Origin: Gracilaria domingensis
Lineage: Eukaryota; Rhodophyta; Florideophyceae; Gracilariales; Gracilariaceae
DNA: 64,000 nucleotides
Assembly: GCA_022539475.1 (NCBI GenBank)
Contig: VCMS01000052.1
Location: forward strand, 168,321 to 232,320
Reading direction: 5' to 3'
The stretch's first letter is position 1. Each line of letters opens with the position of its first letter. The notes under the pieces were generated by a model. The model was not told the origin of the DNA, made no database searches, and was given only the letters and a program-made list of their open reading frames with translations. Below are positions 9,641 to 18,624 of this stretch, piece by piece. The position numbers and the translations under genes were made by a program.

Positions 9641-11281
9641 ATGGAAGAAAACGGCTCCTTCGTTCTAGGCTCAAGCTCCGGTATTTCGCTCCACATCAAT
9701 ATCGGCCAGTTCTTGCTTATTCTTGTTCTTGTTAAAGAACTCGTGCTGCGTCCCATGGAAGAACTCTTCAAAGATCAAATGGTATTCTGTGCTGCTCGCA
9801 GTGTCGTAGCCGGTGGCAATCCGCTTCGAATCCGTTCTGCTCCTTTCATTTTCCGAGCGTTTGGAATTGAAAGGTTCTTATCCGGTGGTCGTTCTCGGCT
9901 TGTCATAGCACAGTTAATGCGCATAGCTCTGATGGTTTTGCTGATAGCCGCCGCATCCTTGTTTGAATCGTCCATCGATACGAAGAGGAATCTTACCGTC
10001 TCCAGATACACAACTGCAGCCGTTTCGAATGATGGCTTTGACCAACTGCGAGAGAGTGATACCATTCTCTTGTCTCCGTTTCCTGCGTTCAGTCTGAATG
10101 AGGAGGAAGCAGCAAACATTGCAGCTTTTGAACCCAGTGGCACGAACTCTAGCTCCAATTACGCTGTTCACGAAGACTCTAACATTGGTAGCCAGTTTAT
10201 CTCCTCATGTATCAGACAAACCAATGACTCCTTCACTGTTGTATACGTTGGAGCGTTGATACGAACTGGGGATGGGCTACGGGTAATGTGCCTGGACGGA
10301 AGTGGTAATTCCGCCAACCGCACAGCGGCCACATTTGTTTCAAACTCACCCAAAGAGAGAGGGCTTAGCATCCAAATGGTCACTTTGTCCAGTTTGCAAA
10401 ATGAAGACGGATTCAGTTCGGACTTCGTTACCGGTGTGTTTGCCGCTTCAGTGATTGATGAGAACGACGTCAGCTACGAAGGTTACGTGGCAGTGAGTAA
10501 GAAATCTCATTTCGACAGTAACGTCGTCTGGTCAATGTACGGTATGGTTCGTCGAGACGGTTCCTCAGTGGTATGGAGGCTCAATATTCGTTTGTACAAG
10601 TCTGGGGGCGAGGAGAACACCGAATTCGGGGGATTGCCTTGTTTTGACGAGAACCCATCCCTTCAATACATTGGCAACTGGACATTTGACGGATCGGAAT
10701 ATGTATGTCCGGATGGAGTCGGTCGTCCAATGAACCGTTTGCCTCATGAGGAGCTGCAAACGGCTTCATTGCAAATCTTCCCAGTTAGCGATCGCATGCG
10801 AACAGCAGACAACGCCAATGGAGATCTCCTTGCGTGGCTTATTGAAACCGATTATGCGCGCTTCGTAAGCTCTCAAACTTTTGCGCTAGAGCTCCGCCGA
10901 AGAATTCGTGCCGATCGTTTCTTCTACTCCTCACATAGCGGTGAAAATGTGACGATTGTGAACGGTGGGTTTGAGGACGTGGTGGTGCTGGGAGTGGTAG
11001 GAACGACTTTCTTTATCACTTCCATTGGCGGTTTACTTGCAATAAGTATTGCTTCAAGTGTGTGGAAATGGTGGCAGGCAGGGTCGCTGAAGATGGACTC
11101 CGAGGTTGCTAGCTTCGAGGCAGTTTCTGCAATGTACAGATCTGACATTGGGAAAACGTACTGTACCGACAACACAATCTTAGAAATTGCACTGAGTGAA
11201 ACAACGCACGACACTCAACGGTTGGGAATCTTGAAGGAGGGTAAGGCGAGTAAACGTATATCCAGCGTACCCCTGGAATGA
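9641..11281 (+). CDS. Three-helix membrane protein with large non-cytoplasmic domain
   Basis: The ATG at 9641 gives 546 residues. Hydrophobic segments lie at about residues 20-37 and 88-107. A ~350-residue hydrophilic domain with several N-x-S/T sites (NRT, NDS, NLT, NWT, NVT) and scattered Cys follows, then a third segment at about 455-483 (VVVLGVVGTTFFITSIGG), and then a ~60-residue tail. The N-glycosylation sites suggest that the central domain faces the lumen or outside. The same plan occurs in the minus-strand gene at 14157-15695, with weak resemblance such as SFTVVYVGALI versus DQVYILYAPVW, so the two look like divergent members of one family. I do not recognise a characterised homologue. 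The long uninterrupted frame with consistent topology supports a real single-exon gene. Confidence 0.7.
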   Translation: MEENGSFVLGSSSGISLHINIGQFLLILVLVKELVLRPMEELFKDQMVFCAARSVVAGGNPLRIRSAPFIFRAFGIERFLSGGRSRLVIAQLMRIALMVLLIAAASLFESSIDTKRNLTVSRYTTAAVSNDGFDQLRESDTILLSPFPAFSLNEEEAANIAAFEPSGTNSSSNYAVHEDSNIGSQFISSCIRQTNDSFTVVYVGALIRTGDGLRVMCLDGSGNSANRTAATFVSNSPKERGLSIQMVTLSSLQNEDGFSSDFVTGVFAASVIDENDVSYEGYVAVSKKSHFDSNVVWSMYGMVRRDGSSVVWRLNIRLYKSGGEENTEFGGLPCFDENPSLQYIGNWTFDGSEYVCPDGVGRPMNRLPHEELQTASLQIFPVSDRMRTADNANGDLLAWLIETDYARFVSSQTFALELRRRIRADRFFYSSHSGENVTIVNGGFEDVVVLGVVGTTFFITSIGGLLAISIASSVWKWWQAGSLKMDSEVASFEAVSAMYRSDIGKTYCTDNTILEIALSETTHDTQRLGILKEGKASKRISSVPLE

Positions 11282-11511
11282 GGGGAGTTAAGTGGAAAGG
11301 ACTGGTACAGTTTCACAGGGCACGCCGATACTTCTGGCCCATTAAGACCTGGTGGAAACCGATTGCGCGAGGCGTCGGCATTGGTACTGTGGTGGTTGCA
11401 GTTCGGAATTGGATTGGGTCGGGGACAGACATTGGAGGGTTGTTGAAGTATAACACCGCGGTGAAGGTGACGGCCGGTGGCAACTCTCGGGTGTGCGTTT
11501 GCGCACGGTAA
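11278..11511 (+). CDS. Possible 77-residue ORF overlapping the membrane protein stop (ATGA)
   Basis: An ATG at 11278 overlaps the TGA of the preceding gene. The frame encodes 77 residues with a basic aromatic N-terminus (RRYFWPIKTWWKPIA) and one weakly hydrophobic stretch (GVGIGTVVVAV). It may be a separate small ORF. It may also be the true C-terminus of the preceding protein reached through a frameshift, or chance. ATGA coupling is not a normal eukaryotic gene arrangement, so confidence is low. Confidence 0.25.
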   Translation: MRGVKWKGLVQFHRARRYFWPIKTWWKPIARGVGIGTVVVAVRNWIGSGTDIGGLLKYNTAVKVTAGGNSRVCVCAR

Positions 11512-13242
11512 TGAAGGATCGCCCCATTACGCGACGCCTTGATTGTTCAATTTGTGGCCTTGATGATCATGTCTAGACCTCGTAGCATGATCATAACCAC
11601 TCGTACTTTTACTTATTCTGATAAACCCACTCGACCTCAAAAAAGGTACGAAGTTAGACGCTGGGAAAGCAACACGTGGTCCAGCTGCGCAACTAACGCT
11701 ACGGCATAACGGTATCTCAACGCTCGTCGCCGCCACACTGCTTACAGTCCCCGATACAGAGAGTATTCCCGTTATAGTGCGCCCTTAGTAGAGTGCATTA
11801 GCGATATGATGCACCCCTCACCGACCCTCCACAAAACAGTATACGTGTACACGTACAACACACGGCCAGTGCAATTGTCCCCTAAATTGAAGGCCATATC
11901 CTCTCAAACAGTTGAGATCGTTCAAGATCTGCTCATCGATCTTAAGACATGCTATCCAAAACAGAGTGGCACTCTCTCGGAGTAAACGCATTCAAATTAT
12001 ACAGGACGTCTCAATGGAATAAACGTTCAACAGTGCATGTTGAAGTACGGGATAAGCAGGCGCACAGCCTACAATAGTGTAAGTGGTGTGATTGGGCCTC
12101 TGTTCAAAGATGTTGACATTTTCGCACAGCAATCAGGACGGAATACTGTCTGTAGTTTGTTGAAGCTCGCGAAGCGTGGTGTGCTAAACGTCCACCGCGA
12201 GGAAGTTTTCAAGCATCAGCGTCAGACGCTGTGTCGAAAACCTTCAATTAGACTTTGTTTTTCCTTTAGAATGCACTACCCTTATAGTGCACTTAGATCC
12301 TCTCTTACACGAGGGTGCACTGTATAGGGGGGTCCACTGTAATGCCAATCGCGATGCCCAGTGATGGACTCACTGTGTCACGCTCGGCTTCCGCGCGCCA
12401 TGCGCGTGTGTCCGCTCACGCCGCGCACTAAACACTCCAGGGAAAGCAGGAGTTTGTGCCACCGGAAAATGGGAGTTCACAACCCCGTCAGGGCGGCTTT
12501 TTGACCGCCTAATCATACGCGCAATTGGGACGTTCTTCAGTTCCGATCGGATGCTTGGGGCCGTGCTCTGTACTAAGACAGAATCGCCGACCGAGCTACT
12601 GCTCGTTTTCAAAAGTGTTTGTCGCAAACAGTTAGGTTTAATTCGAAGCGCTTAAGTAGAACCAAATTGTACTATAAACGCACCTGATCGCAGAGATTTG
12701 TGGTCAGAGCGAGTTCAGAGAACGACAAACAGTCTCCTGCCACACTCTTCTTTGGTACCGTATCGTTGTTCCGAGAATTTATTTGCCTTAGTGTGAGCCA
12801 TTGTCAGATTTCGAATCTGCCAAAATCCCTCAAGTCCATTTATCCACACATCACCAACCAGGGCTTTTCCATCCAGGGCTTTTTACACACAAGGCGGGAG
12901 CTGGCAAATTAATTACTTGAGCCGCATCACAATTTTAAATATTTTGGTAATGCGATCGACGATCGCGCTGTCTTGTAAAACAACGAATGGAACTGCACGA
13001 GCATGTCACAGCTCATATAGAATCAGTCAGTGTTTGTCCAAACTCAAAGCAGCACATGCCAAATTCAGATGCTGCTACGAGTACGGACGGGCCAAGATAT
13101 CCTGGAATTCATTCAGCTTCTCACAAAACTACATACGAACTGTAATAAAATTATTTGACAACCGTGAACCAATGTGCCCTTGGTCCCTTATTGAGAAATG
13201 TTAATGATTCAAGATTAGTACAACAAAAATATGATCTAAAAC
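11512..13242. other. Intergenic, no recognised gene
   Basis: Short ORFs only. One at 12037-12327 begins with a segment that vaguely resembles a helix-turn-helix (KYGISRRTAYNSV) but has no transposase continuation. Nothing is firmly supported. Confidence 0.3.
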
Positions 13243-13440
13243 ATTATACGTTCAATTTAGTCGCATCAATGCGTCTCCATAAACTTGAAGTAGAAAGTTT
13301 ATACGTTCAACTTAGGTGTGCCGTTCTGACGCCATATAAACTAAACGTAAAAAGTTTATACGTTCAATATTATTTGCACCGTCAAAACGCCATAACCTTA
13401 AAACAGAAAACATTTATAAGTTCAATTACTTTGTACTTAC
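13243..13440 (+). repeat. Diverged ~57-bp tandem repeat, about 3.5 copies
   Basis: The block TTATACGTTCAA recurs at 13244, 13299 and 13356, and as TTATAAGTTCAA at 13414, giving periods of 55, 57 and 58 bp. Units share the middle sequence GACGCCATA/ACGCCATAA and an A-rich end (AAAAAGT). The open frame across it is explained by the repeat and is not taken as a gene. Confidence 0.6.
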
Positions 13441-13672
13441 AAATTTTTTTATTGCAAGACACGCGTTTTAATGTTTGTCTAAGCAGTATATTTGCTGTTT
13501 CAATTTTTCTCAATCGAATACAAAAACTGTCCTTTTTTTGCTTATGCTGTGCACATGTAGGTACCCTCACGTACTCAGCAAATTTCGGTAGAAAGGTGAA
13601 TTGTTTTGGCATTTCCGGACAAGGAAGAATATTTATTGGAAATTTGGGAACTGCGACTTATGTCTTTGCTGG

Positions 13673-13738
13673 GACTGCTTCCCGCCAAAAGCGCTTGGTA
13701 TTTTGTATTTCAAGGCAAGGCAGTGGCGGGAAGCAGTC
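13673..13738. repeat. Perfect 15-bp inverted repeat
   Basis: GACTGCTTCCCGCCA at 13673-13687 and its exact complement TGGCGGGAAGCAGTC at 13724-13738 flank a 36-nt spacer. It could fold as a stem-loop or be the ends of a tiny foldback element. There is no ORF inside. Confidence 0.6.
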
Positions 13739-14156
13739 TTCTCTTCATCATCAATGCTCTGTCTCGTGTTATCCATGAGTCTAGGACACTAGGTGTGGTT
13801 GTCTTTTTTTCCCACCCATCCACACCCTTGGGACATTTTCGATCTTAAAGATCCTGATGGTACTAGATTATTTTGTAATCTAGTTGTGTTTGCAGTGTTT
13901 ACTGCCACAATTCTCCCTCTCCAAACAGTACGATCGCTCTTAGAGCTGTGAGAAACTTCGACAAGAATCTTGCATTATCAGATTTATGGCCATTTCGTAC
14001 TGAAGAATCTGCCAACGAACAGTAATTCGGCCGCGGCGCTTCGCGCCGCGTGCCGCCAAAGGCCGCCTTAGTCTTGCAATGAGCTTTAATGTTGAACTAA
14101 CCTCTGTAGCACACATGTGGACCGTCGCAAACTTAACGCAACACTCTCATACAGTG
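13739..14156. other. Intergenic with GC hairpin
   Basis: No gene is seen. CGCGGCGC at 14032-14039 and GCGCCGCG at 14043-14050 form a perfect 8-bp stem with a TTC loop, about 110 bp past the stop of the minus-strand gene that ends at 14157. Confidence 0.4.
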
Positions 14157-15695
14157 TTAAAAATCTACTGCCGCAAACGGTTTTTCCAAAGATCTTCGGA
14201 TATGCTTGGGACCGCGCGTTATCGTTACAAAATCTTCAGTTGCTCCCGAGTCAACCGATAGAAAGAGTTCTTCTGAGAACTTGCCCAAAATGCCCCTCCA
14301 TATACTGCAGCACCTGTGTTGCTCGTCAACCTGGGGCCCTTCTTCCTCTGCCAAACTTTTCCTTCTGCGCCTCATATCATTAAACCAGTGTTTGCCTACA
14401 TCGTTCTCTCCAAGCACATACTGCGGCATTTGTTGCCTTCTTAAGAAGCACCGCGACAAGCCCACTAGTAAACTCAAAAATAATGGCCAACACACAATAA
14501 GAATGATGGCCCATTCTTCTATTTGAACGCGAACGGTTGAAACCGCTTTGGCCTTTGGTACTAACCGCCTTTTCCACGCTGAGTTTGTACCCGGGATTTG
14601 GAGAAGTTTGCAGTTTTTGTAAACTACTGCGTATCTTTGAATGGATTGATGGTCTCGATTGAAGATTTCGCCCAAAAACGTCGCGTATGCGGTGTGCCTC
14701 AAAACGGTATCAGAAACTATTCCCTTCCCGAAATCTCTGATTTCACGGCCAACAGTAGAAGCGATCTTTACCTCCCAGTTTTCGGTGATGAACTCAGCGT
14801 CTTTCGGTATCCACGCAGATCCGGACAGATACAAAAAATCTGTCCTGTTGTCATATGGCAGCTCGCCATGCACACAAAATGTAAGGTCTACTTTCAACTG
14901 ACCTGCTCCGAATCGTCCAAAAACTTTTCCCATGCATGTTATCTTTGTGTTCGGAATTCTTGTCAGAAGCAGCCCCGTACTGAAGGTCTGGTTGTTAAAG
15001 GTTTGTTTCTTCACAACTGCAATGTCAGTGTTTCTTCCAACCACGGTAATGAAACTATCACTTTCGTCTACATTTGACCCATAAGAGTTTCCTTTACGCT
15101 CGGCAATGAAGGAAGATTCACGCACGTCCAGGTTTTGATTGGTGTAAATTGCGGGTTCCCGAACGAGTTCGTTGTCATCGGTTTGAATGCAATGTGGAAA
15201 AATGGCTCCTCCTTGTCTGATCCACACTGGAGCATATAAAATATACACCTGATCTTCTTTCTCGTTCGAATGCACAACACAGTTGTCCCCAATACGAGCC
15301 ATATGCTCAGGAGCTCCATTCTCAGATACTTCAGAAAATCCACAAGTTCCATGATTGTTCACCAGAATTTCCACAACGTCGGGCTCACTGATATCCCTCA
15401 CGAACGAATCTGTGGAGAATTCCAGCATTAATTCGATCGCATACGTACAAAAGGATATGATAAGTATCATCAGGGGAAGAAAGCTGAGCCTTGAGAAAGA
15501 GTGCGAGAAAAAACTGAAGCGGTCAATGGCCATACCACCCAAGGGCACTGAACGTCCTCTGGACATGCTAAACTTTCGAGAGAATATAGTCAACTGGTTG
15601 ATGCAAAATCTGACAACAACGTCGATGAAAGAGAAAACGATGATGTATTTGAGAACATTGAAGACCGGAAGTGAAATATTTGTTTCAAAGACCAT
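14157..15695 (-). CDS. Three-helix membrane protein, relative of the 9641-11281 product
   Basis: The frame is open from a stop at 15777-15779. The first ATG in frame is at 15695 (MVFETNISLPVF), giving 512 residues. Hydrophobic segments occur at about residues 11-30 and 70-90 (LSFLPLMILIISFCTYAIEL). A ~290-residue hydrophilic domain with Cys and N-x-S/T sites (NISL, NNQT, DNRT) follows, then a strong third segment (WAIILIVCWPLFLSLLVGLS) and a ~115-residue basic/acidic tail. The order and spacing match the plus-strand gene at 9641-11281, so both appear to belong to one lineage-specific family of surface or lumenal membrane proteins. Function is unknown. It is divergent with the secreted Cys-rich gene at 16610, leaving about 0.9 kb for two promoters. 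No intron is apparent. Confidence 0.7.
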   Translation of the reverse strand: MVFETNISLPVFNVLKYIIVFSFIDVVVRFCINQLTIFSRKFSMSRGRSVPLGGMAIDRFSFFSHSFSRLSFLPLMILIISFCTYAIELMLEFSTDSFVRDISEPDVVEILVNNHGTCGFSEVSENGAPEHMARIGDNCVVHSNEKEDQVYILYAPVWIRQGGAIFPHCIQTDDNELVREPAIYTNQNLDVRESSFIAERKGNSYGSNVDESDSFITVVGRNTDIAVVKKQTFNNQTFSTGLLLTRIPNTKITCMGKVFGRFGAGQLKVDLTFCVHGELPYDNRTDFLYLSGSAWIPKDAEFITENWEVKIASTVGREIRDFGKGIVSDTVLRHTAYATFLGEIFNRDHQSIQRYAVVYKNCKLLQIPGTNSAWKRRLVPKAKAVSTVRVQIEEWAIILIVCWPLFLSLLVGLSRCFLRRQQMPQYVLGENDVGKHWFNDMRRRRKSLAEEEGPQVDEQHRCCSIWRGILGKFSEELFLSVDSGATEDFVTITRGPKHIRRSLEKPFAAVDF

Positions 15696-16609
15696 TTCGA
15701 GGAGGTTGGAGTTTCTTTCGCTGAAAACGAGTAAAGTCAAAAGAGCAGATTCGCTGAAGGGTAGCGTTCGCTCGGGTCATGCTGCTTCTTTACCTCCCTG
15801 ACTGCCAGCGGAACAATACGCACAGCATGAAGGCGTGCTAGCCAGCATTCCAAACCAAAAGAAATCTTTCCGAGAGGTGCAACTAAACGAGAAACACACA
15901 TACATATACTTCATTGCTGAGATATGTTAGCAACGCTAAAAATCGGAAGACAAAGTGATTCTTTTTGGTGAGCTACAAACGGCTCTACGTTCACCGCAGA
16001 AACACGCTCATACTCCATTGACAAGACGTTTTGAAATCGAGGATAAAGTGTCACTTCTGGAGGCACCGAGCTATTGGCCTTTGACACTATGTTCAAAGTG
16101 GCGATGCTCTTCGCCAAAGTCTCGGGTGGAATTGCCCTTGATTAAACACACAAAAGACTTACATGGATACCGTATTTTTAGACCAAGACACCGACTTGAA
16201 TTTTTCTCTCGAATCTTCTTTCTGAAACGTTTCAAGAGCTTCAAGCGATCAGACGTGAAGGCAACACGTATCGCTCTCCTTCGTAGAGCGATGCGCAAGG
16301 AGGCAAACCCAACAAAGTGTAATTAAGGTATGTCGATTTCATAGTATGGTCCGTTAACGGCGATACTGCAATCAACATGATTTCTACCTTCGGTATAAGT
16401 CCCCTGTCTTTCGAGGCTTTCCACTGAAAAATCAGGAGGATGTTAGAAGCTGTTAACGTGTCCGGCGTTTAGCCAAGGATTGGTTGTCATCGAAGGCACC
16501 TGTTATAAGACCAGGAGTAGATCTATTCCCTTGAAATTGCTAGCCCTTCACGCGCAGTCTCGACCAGCGTCGGGTCTTCAAAACCAACAAGTTCCTTTGA
16601 AGACAAACC
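15696..16609. promoter_or_regulatory. Shared upstream region of two divergent genes
   Basis: About 0.9 kb separates the minus-strand membrane protein start (15695) from the plus-strand Cys-rich protein start (16610). No ORF here is convincing. A hairpin with arms ATCGCTCT/AGAGCGAT lies near 16269-16291. No core promoter motif could be assigned with confidence. Confidence 0.35.
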
Positions 16610-17730
16610 ATGCCAGCTAATGCGCTTGTAATTCTCGTACTACTTGTCAATTTGGTTCCTTCTTTCGCCGCCGGCGGAACTCTGGCCAGGTGTTTTGGAG
16701 ACAAAGACTGCATCAAGGGACACAAATGCCGTGGAAGCTCTCACATTCTTGGCAATTTGCCCTGCACCAAAGCGGAGAAGTATTGCGGATGCGCTCCAAC
16801 AGACTTATCAAACGTTTTTTGCACCGTTCAGGGTTCGTGCAACCGCTTCGAATTTTGCACTACCATTCCTCGCTCTCTTATAGAACAGGTGTTTCGGCAG
16901 GTTGTTTCGCTTGATATGAAAATGTGCATAGACAAGTCTCAGATACGTTTTATGGAATCGCTTAAAACCTGTGCAGGAGACTCGCAGTGTGCGGAAAGTG
17001 GTGCGGAATGCGTTAGCGTTCTACAAGTATCGTTTTGTGCTTCATCTTCAGTTCCTACACACGGGTCAAGCCAAAGCCAGAGCAACTCTTCAGAAGCGAC
17101 ACTTAAACCTTCTCCAGACTCGGCAGGGCCCTCTTCAGAAACGGAGACCAGTCCCGGCCAACCAAATGCCACAACACCGGAAAATACACCCGCCACAATC
17201 CAGTCTTCTGACTCAGAATCTGTTGCTCTAGACAATCCACGCGCAAATGTGTGCATTGCCTCCATGTTTCTGCTCCACATGACTCCGGAGCTTCTTCTCT
17301 ACAAAACCTCTTATGCGGCACACGTATTGTGCGACATCAATGGAAGCTGCGCAACCCCTGGCCATATTGTAGTTTACAGAGGTCAATCGATGATGATGAG
17401 TTCATACTGCTTGCAAGTCGAATGCCAGACAAGAGTGATGCATGTCAACAGTCCTCGTTACAAACGAAAACTAAGAATTGCGTCTGGTACAAAGGATTTG
17501 CAGTTTGCAGCGTTTTCTGCTCGATACGGCACAAAAGCAGAAGAGGCTGTTCTGAATATGGCTGTAAGAATGGGGCTTTAGCAAGTTTGGCGGAATGGGT
17601 GGTCAAGCCCGAGAAACTGGAAAGAACACGTAATGGTGTGTTGGCGCTGGTGTGCGCACTTTGGTTTGAGCGAACCTGGGAGCTGCAGGACGAACCCTTA
17701 GGAGGTTCTGTCTCAGCGCCCTTTATGTAG
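16610..17730 (+). CDS. Secreted Cys-rich protein, probable frameshift near 17420-17470
   Basis: The ATG at 16610 begins a clear signal peptide (MPANALVILVLLVNLVPSFA). The first domain (~residues 25-150) has about 17 Cys in motifs such as CFGDKDC, CGCAPTDLSNVFC and CAGDSQCAESGAEC. A Ser/Thr/Pro-rich linker with N-x-S/T sites (residues ~150-205) and a second domain with VLCDINGSC follow. The annotated frame stops at 17579-17581 after 323 residues. From about 17430, however, the neighbouring frame continues the Cys-rich style (KNCVWYKGFAVCSVFC, GCSEYGC) and runs to a TAG at 17728-17730, whereas the first frame loses all Cys after ~17430. This points to a frameshift, a sequencing error or a short intron. 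The product is probably extracellular and disulfide-bonded. I do not recognise the family. Confidence 0.6.
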
Positions 17731-18570
17731 TGTAATGTTTCTAGTTTGGGAAACACTCTACTAAGCTACGAAATTATCGAACTATTACGTAGCACTATAG
17801 ACTACATATTATTAGCCAAGTAATACCTTGAGCCTCTCTGAGATTATCTGACGTGATGCGAGGGTTTGTATTTCCAAGATGGGTACCTTTAGCGGCCATG
17901 TCTCATCATAACAATAGTAGCCAAGCTGGTACTAACAATAGGGCTAAGCTAATTTTGAGGAAATCAGGGTGTTTGATCAAGACAAAAGCTATTTTAAAGC
18001 AGGGAGAAGCAGGAACATTCTCAAAATACATTTTAGCAATGCAGTTATATATTTGCAGAACAAGTTTTTATTGAAGATATTCCTAACTGTAAAGGTCATT
18101 TTTGCCGACAATGGCGCGGGTGGTTATAAACCCCAGAAGTTCGAAAGTACCAGCCTAGAAAGGCAAAACAAACCGATAAATAGATGTAGCTCAGTGGTTT
18201 GCAGAAGAAACAAACAAACGAATGAGAACAGGTCCACTCTTGCAAGATTCAATAACAATAGAAAACAAACAACAAACAACGATCAACCAACGAATCGATG
18301 CTGGAGAACAGCAAACCCAATAGTACCAACGTATCAGCTGCATTGAACACTTCTAGATCGAACCACCAACAGTGAAACAAGAACAGGAGCTATAAACGGC
18401 CTATGATGCGTAAGCGCCCGAAGCGGCAATGAAAAGTTGGTGGGAGAAATGGGAAAGCGCGATCGGGACACGGGAGGCAAATTGAAAGCTCCTAGCAGAT
18501 GACGCATAAAAGCACGCATGCGTACGAGCAATAAAGCTTGGGGGGATGCCGGGTACGGATTAGGCAGCCT
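17731..18570. other. Intergenic, no recognised gene
   Basis: Non-coding appearance with short A-rich runs (for example AACAAACAACAAACAAC near 18260). Nothing functional is recognised. Confidence 0.35.
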
Positions 18571-18624
18571 GGGGTAATATAACGGCTAAATTCATCGGGG
18601 GGCATTTAGCCGTTTCATTACCCC
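18571..18624. repeat. Near-perfect 21-bp inverted repeat
   Basis: GGGGTAATATAACGGCTAAA at 18571 and its inverted counterpart ending TTTCATTACCCC at 18624 pair over 21 bp with two mismatches and a 12-nt loop. The GGGGTAAT/ATTACCCC ends resemble the ATTACCCCGGG flanking the tandem array at 22300-22435. Confidence 0.55.

Noticed and set aside
12037-12327. ORF with a helix-turn-helix-like start (GISRRTAYNSV), possible pogo or Tc1 remnant
   Set aside because: No catalytic motifs or terminal repeats nearby, and upstream stops close by. Too weak to annotate.
13155-13778. 207-codon open frame
   Set aside because: It runs through the 57-bp tandem repeat and an inverted repeat, has no domain, and its composition follows the repeat.
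18183-18230. tRNA A-box-like GTAGCTCAGTGGTT
   Set aside because: No B-box (GGTTCGA-type) sequence at the right distance and no acceptor-stem pairing, so no tRNA call.
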